A DNA stretch of 64,000 bases from NCBI GenBank assembly GCA_029211085.1, contig JARGFW010000001.1, positions 48,266 through 112,265 on the forward strand, written 5' to 3'. Shown one piece after another: positions 8,696-18,010 of the stretch. Both the position numbers and the translations under genes were made by a program. Every line of letters begins with the position of its first letter. The first letter of the stretch is position 1. This stretch comes from Deferrisomatales bacterium. Lineage in GTDB: Bacteria > Desulfobacterota > Deferrisomatia > Deferrisomatales > JARGFW01. The notes under the pieces were generated by a model. That model ran no database searches. It was not told where the DNA came from and was given only the letters and a program-made list of their open reading frames with translations.

Positions 8696-9456
8696 CGGTC
8701 ACACTCACCATCGCGGCCAAGGAACTGCGCTCGTACCTGCTTTCGCCGGTGGCGTGGGTGGTGGCCACGGTGTTCCTGGGGGTCACCGGGCTGCTGTTCT
8801 ACAACCTGGTGAACTGGTACAGCCTGCAGAGCTTCCAGATGATGCAGCTCCCGGGTGCCGGGAGCGAGCTCAACGTGAACCGGCTGGTGTTCGAGCCGGT
8901 CTTCCACAACGTGGCGGTGACCCTGCTGCTGCTGGTGCCGATCGTCACGATGCGCCTGCTGGCCGAGGAGCGGAGGAGCGGAACCCTGCAGCTGCTGTTC
9001 ACTTCGCCGGTGCGGTTGGGGGAAGTGGTGCTGGGCAAGTACCTGGCGGTGGTGCTGCTGCTTGCGGGCATCCTGCTGCTGACCCTGTACATGCCGCTGT
9101 TGGTATGGAGTTACGGCACCCTGGAGTGGGGCCCGATCGGGTCGGCGTATCTGGGTCTGGTGTTGTTGATGGCGGCGTTTGCCGCGTGCGGGCTGTTCGC
9201 CTCCAGCGTCACCGAGAGCCAGATCGTCGCCGCGGTGCTCACTTTCGGCCTGCTGCTGGGGTTCTGGATGCTGGGCTGGGCCGGCCAGGGGGGGGGAGGC
9301 GTCGGTGCGGTGCTGGAGCAGTTGTCGGTGATCTCCCATCTCGACGGCTTCCTGCGCGGGGTGGTGGAGACCCGCGACGTGGTCTACTACCTGTCGGTGT
9401 GCGCCTTCGGGCTGTTCCTGACCCATCGCGTGCTCGAATCGAGCCGCTGGAAGTGA
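8692..9456 (+). CDS. ABC-2 type permease (GldF-like)
   Basis: 254 residues with six predicted hydrophobic segments. The N-terminus TIAAKELRSYLLSPVAWVV and the intracellular segment MRLLAEERRSGTLQLLFTSPV are the hallmark of ABC-2 permeases (the E-R-x-G-T coupling region). It lies between the ATPase and the GldG-like gene, overlapping the former by four bases and followed five bases later by the next start. It is the membrane channel of the module. Confidence 0.9.
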   Translation: MTVTLTIAAKELRSYLLSPVAWVVATVFLGVTGLLFYNLVNWYSLQSFQMMQLPGAGSELNVNRLVFEPVFHNVAVTLLLLVPIVTMRLLAEERRSGTLQLLFTSPVRLGEVVLGKYLAVVLLLAGILLLTLYMPLLVWSYGTLEWGPIGSAYLGLVLLMAAFAACGLFASSVTESQIVAAVLTFGLLLGFWMLGWAGQGGGGVGAVLEQLSVISHLDGFLRGVVETRDVVYYLSVCAFGLFLTHRVLESSRWK

Positions 9457-9461
9457 CCCGC

Positions 9462-11009
9462 ATGTCGGCCAACCCCCCTGCCTCGCGGACCATGGCCCCG
9501 CGCAACAAACTGGCCGGACTGCTCGGTGTCCTGCTGGTGCTGGCGGCGCTGTTCGCCACTGCCTACTATCCGGCACAAGGGGCGTTGGCCTGGATCCTGG
9601 GTGGGCTGGGAGCGGCGGCGATCGGCCACTTCCTCTATCGGGAGCGACCCAATCTGCGGCGCGGCGCCGGCAGTCGCGGCGCGAGGCACGGCGCCAACGC
9701 GGCGGTGATCACCGCCGCGTGTTTGGGCACTCTGGCGCTGCTCAACGTCCTGGCGGTGCGCCACAACGGCACCTGGGACCTCACTGGGGACCGGCGCTTC
9801 ACCCTCTCCGAACAGACCCGCAAGGTGCTGCGGGAGTTGGAGCAGGAGGTGAAGGTCACGGCGTTCTTTGCCGAGGGCACCGAAGAACAGGCGCAGATCA
9901 AGAGCCGCCTGGAGCAGTATCGGGAGCAAAACGCCCGGTTCCGCCTGACCCTGGTGGATCCGGACCGCAATCCGGCCCTGGCGCGCCGGTATGGAATCCG
10001 CACCTACGGAACCACGGTGTTCGAGAGCGCGGAGCAGAGTTTCCGCACCCACGAGCTCTCCGAAGAGGCCCTCACCAACGCCCTGATACGGGTGACCCGG
10101 GAGGGCAAAAAGACCGTGCGCTTCCTCTCCGGTCACGGCGAGCACGGCCTGGAGGACACCCAACGCGGCGGCTACTCCGCGGCGCAGCAGGCCTTGACCG
10201 ACCAAGGCTTCGCGGTTGGGGAGTCGTTGCTGCTGCGCGACGGCGCCGTTCCGGAGGGGTGTGCCGTGCTGGTGGTGGGCGGCCCCACCAAGCCCCTGCT
10301 GGAACCGGAACTGGCCGCGCTGCGCAGCTACCTGAACCAGGGCGGGCAACTGGTGCTGCTGCTCGACCCGGGGACGGAGACCGGGCTGGAAGCGCTCGCC
10401 GCAGAATGGGGGGCCGTGTTGCGACCCGATGTGATCGTCGACCCCATGAGCCGGCTGTTTGGAGGCAGCTACACCACGCCGATCCTCACCGACTACCCGG
10501 CCCACGCACTGACCCGGGGCTTCGAGCTGGCCACCTTCCTGCCCCTGGCCCGGAGCATCGAACTGGCCGCGGTGGCACCAGACGGCATAGCCACCCACCC
10601 CCTGGCCCGCACCACCCCCCAGTCCTGGGGAGAGACCGATCTGAACAACGCCGAGGCATCCTTCGACCCCACGGTCGACTTCAAGGGGCCACTCACCGCA
10701 GCGGCGCTGTTGGAACGCACGGCCGGTGAGGGCGGTACGGGGGCGCGCATCCTGTTGGTGGGGGACTCGGACTTCGCCGACAACGGGAACTTCCGTCTTT
10801 CGGGCAACGGCGACCTGCTCCTGAACGCCGTGAGCTACTTGGCCCGGGAAGAGGATCTGGTCGCTATCCGGCCCCGGGACACCAAACCCTCGCCCTTGGT
10901 GCTGACCCGCGCCCAGGGCGCCACCCTCCTCTACAGCAGCGTGGTGCTCGCACCCCTGGTGCTGATCCTTAGCGGCCTCATGATCTGGTGGAAGCGGCGG
11001 AACCTGTAA
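9462..11009 (+). CDS. GldG-like auxiliary ABC transporter component
   Basis: 515 residues. Two N-terminal helices (LLGVLLVLAALFAT and ILGGLGAAAIGHF) are followed by a third at AALITAACLGTLALL-like sequence. The segment DLTGDRRFTLSEQTRKVL is typical of the GldG/uncharacterised ABC-type transport family. A large extracytoplasmic region contains the DUF4350-type fold (VRFLSGHGEHGLEDT, LVVGGPTKPLLEPEL, LRSYLNQGGQLVLLLDP). A C-terminal helix (LLYSSVVLAPLVLILSGLMIWW) precedes a basic tail. It begins five bases after the permease. The extracytoplasmic role is unknown; it may present or recognise cargo. Confidence 0.85.
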   Translation: MSANPPASRTMAPRNKLAGLLGVLLVLAALFATAYYPAQGALAWILGGLGAAAIGHFLYRERPNLRRGAGSRGARHGANAAVITAACLGTLALLNVLAVRHNGTWDLTGDRRFTLSEQTRKVLRELEQEVKVTAFFAEGTEEQAQIKSRLEQYREQNARFRLTLVDPDRNPALARRYGIRTYGTTVFESAEQSFRTHELSEEALTNALIRVTREGKKTVRFLSGHGEHGLEDTQRGGYSAAQQALTDQGFAVGESLLLRDGAVPEGCAVLVVGGPTKPLLEPELAALRSYLNQGGQLVLLLDPGTETGLEALAAEWGAVLRPDVIVDPMSRLFGGSYTTPILTDYPAHALTRGFELATFLPLARSIELAAVAPDGIATHPLARTTPQSWGETDLNNAEASFDPTVDFKGPLTAAALLERTAGEGGTGARILLVGDSDFADNGNFRLSGNGDLLLNAVSYLAREEDLVAIRPRDTKPSPLVLTRAQGATLLYSSVVLAPLVLILSGLMIWWKRRNL

Positions 11010-11074
11010 AGCTGGAAGGCTAGGAAGCCGGGAAGCCGAAACCTTGAACATCGAACGTGGAACCTCGAACCCCG
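11010..11074. repeat. Degenerate short-word intergenic repeats
   Basis: Two patches of a drifting 7-8 base word lie in the 69-base gap between the GldG-like and DUF4340 genes. One is built on GGAAG (11013-11035) and one on GAAC (TTGAAC, TCGAAC, TGGAAC, TCGAAC at 11044-11069). Similar low-complexity word arrays also occur at 14579-14610 and 37679-37742. Confidence 0.55.
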
Positions 11075-11078
11075 TCCC

Positions 11079-12008
11079 ATGAAATTCAAAGCCACCTGCG
11101 GTTTTCTCGCCGTGTTCGCCACCCTGGCCGCGTACCTATTCCTGGTGGACGAGCCCAGACAACAGGCCCGGCAGCACCAGCTGGAACGCCGGGGTCTGGT
11201 CCTGCCCGAACTGGAACCCGGGGCCGTGACCGCGGTCACGCTGCACAGCGCCAAGGGCACCGTGCGGGTGGAGCGTGGGGAAGGGGATGTCTGGAACGTG
11301 ACCGCGCCGGTGCCGGACCGGGGCAACACCAACCGGGTGCGCTCCCTGCTGGCCGACATCGGCACCCTCAGGGCCGAGCGCGCGGTGGCGGGGGCCGATG
11401 CCAACCTGGAGCCGTACGGACTGGTCGATCCGGAGCTGCTGGTGGCCCTGGAGGGACCCGCCCTATCCCTGGCGGTGGGCGGCGTGACCCCTGCGGGCGA
11501 TGCCCGCTACCTGCGCGCCGGGAACGGTCCGGTGCTGGTGGTGAAGAGCCAGCAGGTGACCTCCCTGTTGCTCGATCCCGACGCCCTGCGGCGCCGCAAA
11601 CCATTGCTGGTGGGTGCCTGGCCAGTGCGCGGAGTGGAGGTGATTCGGGGCCAGGAATCCCGGTCGTACGACCAGATCGGCGGCGTCTGGAGGCGTGGAG
11701 GAGAAGCGCTGGAGACCGCGGAGGGGGCTGCCCTGCAAGCCCTGGTGACAGTCCTGGAGACCACCGCCGCCGACCAGGTCATCGACGCGCCGGACGCTGC
11801 CGCCTACGGTCTGGAGCCCATGGCCATCAAGCTGGCCGTTGCGCTGGACGGGGGTTCCCGCCAGGAGATCGCGCTCGGCCAGTTGGGGTCGCAGCGCTAC
11901 GCCCGGGCGGGGGACGGTACCGGCCCGGTGTACGCCTTGCCGATAGCGTTCGGGGAGACGTTGGAGGCGCTGCTGTCAGCACCGGAAACCACCGCACCGG
12001 GCCGCTGA
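11079..12008 (+). CDS. DUF4340-domain protein of the Gld-type ABC module
   Basis: 309 residues with one N-terminal membrane anchor (FLAVFATLAAYLFLV), the rest extracytoplasmic. The repeated beta-rich units (AVTLHSAKGTVRVER, WNVTAPVPDRGNTNRV, YGLVDPELLV, then AAYGLEPMAIKLAV) are the DUF4340 pattern. The family nearly always sits directly after GldG-like genes, as here, so it is most likely another extracytoplasmic part of the same transporter. The ATG is not preceded by a strong ribosome site; the 69-base gap before it is occupied by short repeats. Confidence 0.82.
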   Translation: MKFKATCGFLAVFATLAAYLFLVDEPRQQARQHQLERRGLVLPELEPGAVTAVTLHSAKGTVRVERGEGDVWNVTAPVPDRGNTNRVRSLLADIGTLRAERAVAGADANLEPYGLVDPELLVALEGPALSLAVGGVTPAGDARYLRAGNGPVLVVKSQQVTSLLLDPDALRRRKPLLVGAWPVRGVEVIRGQESRSYDQIGGVWRRGGEALETAEGAALQALVTVLETTAADQVIDAPDAAAYGLEPMAIKLAVALDGGSRQEIALGQLGSQRYARAGDGTGPVYALPIAFGETLEALLSAPETTAPGR

Positions 12009-12170
12009 CCCACGAGCCCTTGTCTCGCCCCGGCGAAGGGCACCATCGCGGGCGGGTCTACCAGGAACAGCGTGAAGGCCAGGACGGAAATCCCTCTGGC
12101 CACCGTGTGCGGGGGGTGACCGCCCGGCCCCACCTGTGCGCTTCGGTCCCGGTCGTGTATAACACGGGTC

Positions 12171-12989
12171 ATGATCGGGGAAAGAGAACCACACGGAGCG
12201 CAGCCGGCCGCCCCCGGCCGGGTATTCCTGGGGCTGGACCTGGGAACCTGCTGGTGCCGGGGCGCAGCCGTCGATCGAGCCGGCGGTCTTTTGTGGCACG
12301 GGCAACACCCCACCGGGACCGACTACCGGGCCGCCGGCCGCACCCTGGCTGACCAGTTGGCAGTACAGCCGCGGGGGCCGGTGGCCAACCCCGCCGTGGT
12401 GACCGGCGAGGGTCGGCACCACGCCGGGCCGGAGCTGCAGCGCCGCACCGAGATCTCGTGTCTCGCCCGCGCCGCCCACCATTGGTTCCCCCAGGACCTG
12501 GATGTGTTGGCCGTGGGGGGCCGCGGCTGCGTCGCGGTGCGGGTGACGGCCGCAGGGCGGGTGCAGCACTTCCTGCAGCAGCGCCGCTGCGCCGCCGCCA
12601 CCGGCTTCTTCCTGGAGGAGCTGGCCCGGCGCCTGGCGCTGGCACCCCGGGAGCTGGGCGACCTGGCCGCGTCGGGCGCCCCGACCGCGCGGCTGGAGGC
12701 GGAGTGCGGCCTGTTCGCGGTCGCCGAGGCGACGGAGCGCGTACGGGGGGGGGAGCCCCTGGCCGACTTGTGCCGGGCGGCGCTGGTCGCCGTGACCGAA
12801 CGCCTGTTGGAACAGGGCCCCCTGGGGAAGTTCGTGGTGCTGGCCGGGGGGGTCCCCGAGCACTTCCCCCTCCTCGGTCCCCTGCTGGCGGACGCCACCG
12901 GGGCCCGGGTAGTGATTCCACCCCATGCCGGCAGCGTTGGCGCCCTCGGCGCGGCGCTGATCGCCCGCGACGCCGTGGGATCCCCGTAG
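12171..12989 (+). CDS. BadF/BadG-type CoA enzyme activase (HgdC-like ATPase)
   Basis: 272 residues, close to the ~260 of archetypal 2-hydroxyglutaryl-CoA dehydratase activators. It is an ASKHA ATPase with phosphate-1 motif GLDLGTCWCRGA, phosphate-2 GRGC, and adenosine motif LAGGVPEHF. The two cysteines expected to hold the bridging [4Fe-4S] cluster of the homodimer are present in RRCAAATGFFLE and AECGLFAVAEATE. These proteins inject one high-energy electron, with ATP hydrolysis, into dehydratases or benzoyl-CoA reductases. No dehydratase subunit genes are nearby, so the partner is unknown. The N-terminal ~15 residues before GRVFLGLDLG are not conserved and the true start could be slightly internal. 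Confidence 0.8.
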   Translation: MIGEREPHGAQPAAPGRVFLGLDLGTCWCRGAAVDRAGGLLWHGQHPTGTDYRAAGRTLADQLAVQPRGPVANPAVVTGEGRHHAGPELQRRTEISCLARAAHHWFPQDLDVLAVGGRGCVAVRVTAAGRVQHFLQQRRCAAATGFFLEELARRLALAPRELGDLAASGAPTARLEAECGLFAVAEATERVRGGEPLADLCRAALVAVTERLLEQGPLGKFVVLAGGVPEHFPLLGPLLADATGARVVIPPHAGSVGALGAALIARDAVGSP

Positions 12990-13040
12990 CAACCCATCCA
13001 CCGCCAGCGGCGTAGGGTTGCCGCGCCGTGGGTCTCCCCG

Positions 13041-13068
13041 TTGACACCCGCCTGGCCTCCGGTATGCT
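13041..13068 (+). promoter_or_regulatory. Sigma-70-type promoter for citrate synthase
   Basis: A perfect TTGACA (13041-13046) and TATGCT (13063-13068) are separated by 16 bases, 60 bases upstream of the citrate synthase start. Confidence 0.65.
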
Positions 13069-13127
13069 GTCAGCCACCCACAAAAACAAGAGCATTTCGG
13101 TTCGCTTTACGGAACGAGGAGGAACCC

Positions 13128-14318
13128 ATGGCCGGTGAGGTGTGTTTTCCCAGGGTGAAGAACGTGGGGCTGCGGGGCATCCCAGTGGCCGACACCAAGG
13201 TCAGTTACATCGACGGCGCCAAAGGGGAGCTGCAGTACCGCGGTTTCAAGATCCAGGATCTTGCGCAGTACTCCACCTTCACCGAGGTGATCCACCTGCT
13301 GCTCTACGGTGAGCTGCCCGGCAAGACTCAGCTGGAGCCCCTCTCCCGGCGGCTGGCCGCCGCTCGGGCGGTGCCGGAGGCGGTGATCGCGTCCCTGCGC
13401 CACCATCCCAAACACGCCTCTCCCATGGACGTTCTGCAGGGAGCGGTGCCGTTCCTGGCCGGCCACGACGCCGACCTCGTGCTCACCGACAAGGCCGCCG
13501 TGCAGCGCCAATCCGAGCGCCTCATCGCCCGGCTGCCCACCGTGGTGGCGGCCTGGGAGCGCATCCGCACCGGCCAGCCGGTGCTGGCGCCCAAGGCGGA
13601 GCTGGGGCATGCGGCGAACTTCCTGTACATGCTCACCGGGAAGGAACCGTCGGAGAAGGCCGCCCACATCTTCGACGTGTGCCTGGTGCTGCACGCCGAT
13701 CACACCTTCAACGCCTCCACCTTCGCCGCCCGGGAGGTGGCCAGCACCCGCGCGCACCTGTATGCCTCGGTGGCGGCAGGGGTCGGGGCCCTCTCCGGCG
13801 AGCTCCACGGCGGGGCCAACACCCAGGTGATGGCGATGCTGCAGCAGATCGACGGAGTGGACGACGCGGCGCGCTTCGTGCGCGCCCGTCTGGACGCTGG
13901 GGAGCGGGTGATGGGCATGGGCCATGCGGTATACACGACCCTGGACCCCCGGGCCGCGATCCTCAAGGAACTGGCCCTGGGCCTGGATACCGCCGACAGC
14001 ACCTGGGTGGAGATCGCAGAGCGGGTGCGGGAGACCACCCAGGAGGAGTTCCGCAAGCGCAAGGGCAAGGACATCTACCCCAACGTCGACTTCTACTCCG
14101 CCGCCGTGTACTACCAGCTCGGCATCGCCCCCGATCAGTTCACCCCGGTGTTCGCCCTCGGCCGCATCGCCGGCTGGTGCGCCCACGTGGTGGAGGAGAA
14201 GTTTGCCGAGGCCCAGGAGAAGCCGGAGCTGTACCGGCCCCAGGCCGAGTACATCGGCGACTACTGTGGCCCCCAGGGCTGCGCCTTCGTGCCCCTGGGA
14301 GAGCGCGGGGGGGCGTGA
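13128..14318 (+). CDS. Citrate synthase (citrate/2-methylcitrate synthase family)
   Basis: 396 residues from the ATG at 13128, preceded by a strong GAGGAGGA. It condenses acetyl-CoA (or propionyl-CoA in some members) with oxaloacetate. Catalytic regions are visible: VLHADHTFNASTF, ELHGGANTQV (first active-site His), GMGHAVYTTLDPRA (second His, then Arg) and PNVDFYSAAVY (active-site Asp). The short length without the N-terminal zinc/NADH-control domain of the E. coli type I enzyme indicates the smaller dimeric class, which is hard to separate from 2-methylcitrate synthase by eye. An isocitrate dehydrogenase follows after 340 bases, supporting a TCA role. No prpB, prpD or prpF-like genes are near. 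Confidence 0.9.
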   Translation: MAGEVCFPRVKNVGLRGIPVADTKVSYIDGAKGELQYRGFKIQDLAQYSTFTEVIHLLLYGELPGKTQLEPLSRRLAAARAVPEAVIASLRHHPKHASPMDVLQGAVPFLAGHDADLVLTDKAAVQRQSERLIARLPTVVAAWERIRTGQPVLAPKAELGHAANFLYMLTGKEPSEKAAHIFDVCLVLHADHTFNASTFAAREVASTRAHLYASVAAGVGALSGELHGGANTQVMAMLQQIDGVDDAARFVRARLDAGERVMGMGHAVYTTLDPRAAILKELALGLDTADSTWVEIAERVRETTQEEFRKRKGKDIYPNVDFYSAAVYYQLGIAPDQFTPVFALGRIAGWCAHVVEEKFAEAQEKPELYRPQAEYIGDYCGPQGCAFVPLGERGGA

Positions 14319-14658
14319 AGCCGGCAACCGGCCCACAGAGACAAAGGACGCAAGCGCTTGGGGGCGGGAGGGAAAGACGCACCCTGGGTTCGTTGCGCCC
14401 TTGGGATTCTAGCCACTCGCGAATATCGGTCCTGTCCATGGGAAGCGCTGCTGCTCCTCCGCGGCTGGGGCGCCGCGGGCTGGCTGATACGAGAACAGTG
14501 CACGGGATCTTCTTTCGGGAAGACGGACTGTATAGCCGCGTGGAGAGACAGCCCCTGAGCCGCAGGGGCTCAGGGGTTTCATCCTGTCCATCCCGTTCAT
14601 GCTGTCAAAGGGAGGGTTCTAGGCTTTCGCCACGGTCCCTCCGCAGGAGGACACCGTG
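14319..14658. other. Intergenic region between citrate synthase and isocitrate dehydrogenase
   Basis: 340 bases with no believable gene. It holds a perfect 10-bp hairpin (14552-14576), a short-word repeat ending in TGTCAAAG at 14579-14610 (built on CCTGTCCAT), and at 14331-14350 another patch of the ACAGAGACAAAG kind. The ribosome site AGGAGG of the next gene is at 14645-14650. Confidence 0.5.
14552..14576 (+). terminator. Perfect 10-bp hairpin, possible terminator or RNA-processing stem
   Basis: CCCCTGAGCC (14552-14561) pairs exactly with GGCTCAGGGG (14567-14576) across a 5-base loop. Only TTTC follows, so it would be a weak intrinsic terminator for the citrate synthase transcript. It could instead stabilise an RNA end. 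Confidence 0.4.
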
Positions 14659-15858
<1,200 letters not shown>

Positions 15859-15939
15859 CGTGGCCCGCCGCATTCCTTCAGCCCCCGCGGGGGGACCCTT
15901 CGGGCGCCGCCCCTCCGCCTACAGGTTCCCCGCCCTGGC

Positions 15940-15968
15940 TTGACTTTCCGGTAGACCATAGATATCGT
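15940..15968 (+). promoter_or_regulatory. Sigma-70-type promoter for tolB-pal
   Basis: TTGACT (15940-15945), a 17-base spacer and TATCGT (15963-15968). It lies in the gap between the isocitrate dehydrogenase stop and tolB, about 68 bases before the tolB start. Confidence 0.5.
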
Positions 15969-16035
15969 CTCGCCCTGATTTGGCTCGGCCCGGTGTTCGC
16001 CTGCCGGGCAACCCCGGGTACGGAGGGATGGACCC

Positions 16036-17364
16036 CTGAAGCCACACTCCCAACACGGTCCGCTCCGCTGGGTGCTGGCTGCGTTGCTCCTCGCCGGGTG
16101 CTCCTCTCCCGCCCTGGCGAAGGTATACATCGACATCAACGCCCCCACCCTGCGGCAGATCCCCCTGGCCGCTCCTGTCCTGCGCAGGGTGAGCGGAGGG
16201 GTGGACCAGGCCCACTTCGAGATCGCGGACACCATCCGCTCCGATCTGGGACTGACCGACCTGTTCGAGGTGCTCGACCCCCGAAGCTACCTGGAGGATC
16301 CGCAACTGGCGCCGGTGCAGCCCAGCGCCAACGGTTTCGCCGACTGGTTTGCGGTGGGTGCCGAAATATTGGTGAAGGGGCAGGTGCAGCGGCAGGGCGA
16401 CCGCCTGGAAGTGGATCTGTGGGTGCACGATGTGCTGCGTCGCGAGAGCCTGTTCGGCCGCCACTACGAGGCCGAACCCTCCGCCGCCCGGGCGATCGCG
16501 CACATGTTCGCCAACACCGTGTTGGAGGAGTTCACCGGCAAGCCCGGCCCGTTCGGCACCCGCATCGCCTACGTGGTACGCGAAGGGGACGCCAAGGAAC
16601 TGGCCCTGGTGAACATGGACGGCACCGGGGTCGTACGGTTGACCCGGGGCGGTTCCCTGAACCTGTCTCCGGCGTGGTCCAGGGACGCCCGTTACCTGTA
16701 CTACACGTCCTACATGCTGGGCGACCCGGATCTCTACCTGCTGGATCTGACCACCTGGAAGCACTGGGTGGTGTCGCGCCGTCCGGGAATCGACTTGAGC
16801 GGCAAGGACTCCCCGGACGGCAAGGATCTGTTGCTGTCGCTGACGGTGGACGGGGATGCCGAGATTTACCGGATGGACAAGGCGAGCCGAGGGCTGACCC
16901 GGTTGACCCGCAACCGCGCCATCGATGTTGCGCCGAGCTGGTCGCCCGACGGCGAATCCATTGCGTTCGTCTCTGATCGGCTCGGTAATCCGCACATCTT
17001 TGTGATGGACCGGGACGGCAAAGATGTGCGACGGTTGACCCGCTCGGGCCACCACAACGGCGACCCAGACTGGTCGCCCCGCGGCGACCTGATCGCGTTC
17101 AGCGGCCAGGACGAGCGGGGCACCTTCCAGGTGTATGTGGTGGACGCCAAGGGCAAGCAGGTGCGTCAGCTCACCTTCGGTTCCCGGGACAGTCTGGATC
17201 CGTCCTGGTCGCCCGACGGCCGGTTCCTGGCCCTGAGTTCGAGACGCGGAGGTGACAGCGCGATCTACCTGTTGCGCCTCGGCGGCCAGGAACTGCACCG
17301 GGTGAGCCCGCCTGGCGAGGCCGCCTCCCAGCCGGCCTGGTCACCGACTTTCTTGAACCCCTGA
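16036..17364 (+). CDS. tolB: Tol-Pal system periplasmic beta-propeller TolB (CTG start proposed)
   Basis: TolB works with Pal and the TolQRA motor in outer-membrane constriction at division. The N-domain (KVYIDINAPTLRQIPLA, IRSDLGLTDLFEVLD) and five or more beta-propeller blades with the WSPDG/DPSWSPDGR signature are clear. The start is odd. No ATG/GTG/TTG in frame has a ribosome site; the only one, GTG 16072, would leave a signal peptide without its basic end. The CTG at 16036 sits seven bases after CGGAGGGA and gives KPHSQHGPLRWVLAALLLAGC as leader. A three-codon ATG-GAC-CCC-TGA reading frame (16028-16039) overlaps that CTG. The leader also contains both a lipobox-like LAGC and an ALA signal-peptidase I site; TolB is normally soluble. 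pal follows after 43 bases. Confidence 0.85.
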   Translation: MKPHSQHGPLRWVLAALLLAGCSSPALAKVYIDINAPTLRQIPLAAPVLRRVSGGVDQAHFEIADTIRSDLGLTDLFEVLDPRSYLEDPQLAPVQPSANGFADWFAVGAEILVKGQVQRQGDRLEVDLWVHDVLRRESLFGRHYEAEPSAARAIAHMFANTVLEEFTGKPGPFGTRIAYVVREGDAKELALVNMDGTGVVRLTRGGSLNLSPAWSRDARYLYYTSYMLGDPDLYLLDLTTWKHWVVSRRPGIDLSGKDSPDGKDLLLSLTVDGDAEIYRMDKASRGLTRLTRNRAIDVAPSWSPDGESIAFVSDRLGNPHIFVMDRDGKDVRRLTRSGHHNGDPDWSPRGDLIAFSGQDERGTFQVYVVDAKGKQVRQLTFGSRDSLDPSWSPDGRFLALSSRRGGDSAIYLLRLGGQELHRVSPPGEAASQPAWSPTFLNP

Positions 17365-17407
17365 CGGGGCCCGTTGTCTTGCGTAGACCAAAAGGAGGTT
17401 CTCAGTC

Positions 17408-18010
17408 ATGAAGCGAAATCCGTTGTGGGCGTCGATACTGGCGATTGGTTTTCTGGCAGCCCTGGCCGCAGGTGGCTGTGCCAAGAAGCAGGTAGTGTCG
17501 GAGGGGGTGGAGACTCCTCCAGCGGTCGTAGCACCGGCACCGGCACCGGCACCGCGACCCGTGCGCGAAACCCCCATCGCCCAGCCGCGAACCGAGCCTG
17601 CGCCCAGGGATACCGCGGCCGTGGAACCGGCCCCCCGCACCCCGGTGGCCGACAAGGGGCTGAGCCAGCCGACCACGGCGGGTCTGGCACGCGTGCACTT
17701 CGATTTCGACAAGTACGACCTTACCGCCGCCGCACGCAAGATCATGTCCGGCAATGCCGACTACCTGCACTCGAACCCCGGGGTGCGGGTCCGCATCGAG
17801 GGCCACTGCGATGAGCGCGGCACCACCGAGTACAACCTGGCCCTGGGCGAGCGCCGCGCCAAGAGCGTGTTCCAGTACCTGATGGATCTAGGCGTGGACC
17901 CCAACCGCATGGGTGTGGTGAGCTACGGTGAGGAACAGCCCCTGGATCCGGGGCAAAATGAGGAGGCCTGGGCCCTGAATCGGCGCGCCGAGTTCGTCGA
18001 GATTCATTGA
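17408..18010 (+). CDS. pal: Peptidoglycan-associated lipoprotein Pal
   Basis: 200 residues with AAGGAGG seven to ten bases ahead of the ATG. It has a lipoprotein signal (MKRNPLW, hydrophobic core, lipobox LAAGGC with C24 lipidated) and then a Pro/Ala-rich linker that includes a PAPAPAP run. The C-terminal OmpA-type domain has HFDFDKYDLT, the peptidoglycan-binding GHCDERGTTEYN and LNRRAEFVEI. It anchors the outer membrane to peptidoglycan and binds TolB. The stop overlaps the next start by one base. Confidence 0.95.
   Translation: MKRNPLWASILAIGFLAALAAGGCAKKQVVSEGVETPPAVVAPAPAPAPRPVRETPIAQPRTEPAPRDTAAVEPAPRTPVADKGLSQPTTAGLARVHFDFDKYDLTAAARKIMSGNADYLHSNPGVRVRIEGHCDERGTTEYNLALGERRAKSVFQYLMDLGVDPNRMGVVSYGEEQPLDPGQNEEAWALNRRAEFVEIH

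Noticed and set aside
15886..15900. Palindrome CCCCCGCGGGGG after isocitrate dehydrogenase
   Set aside because: No loop or T-run; short GC palindromes are expected in such sequence.
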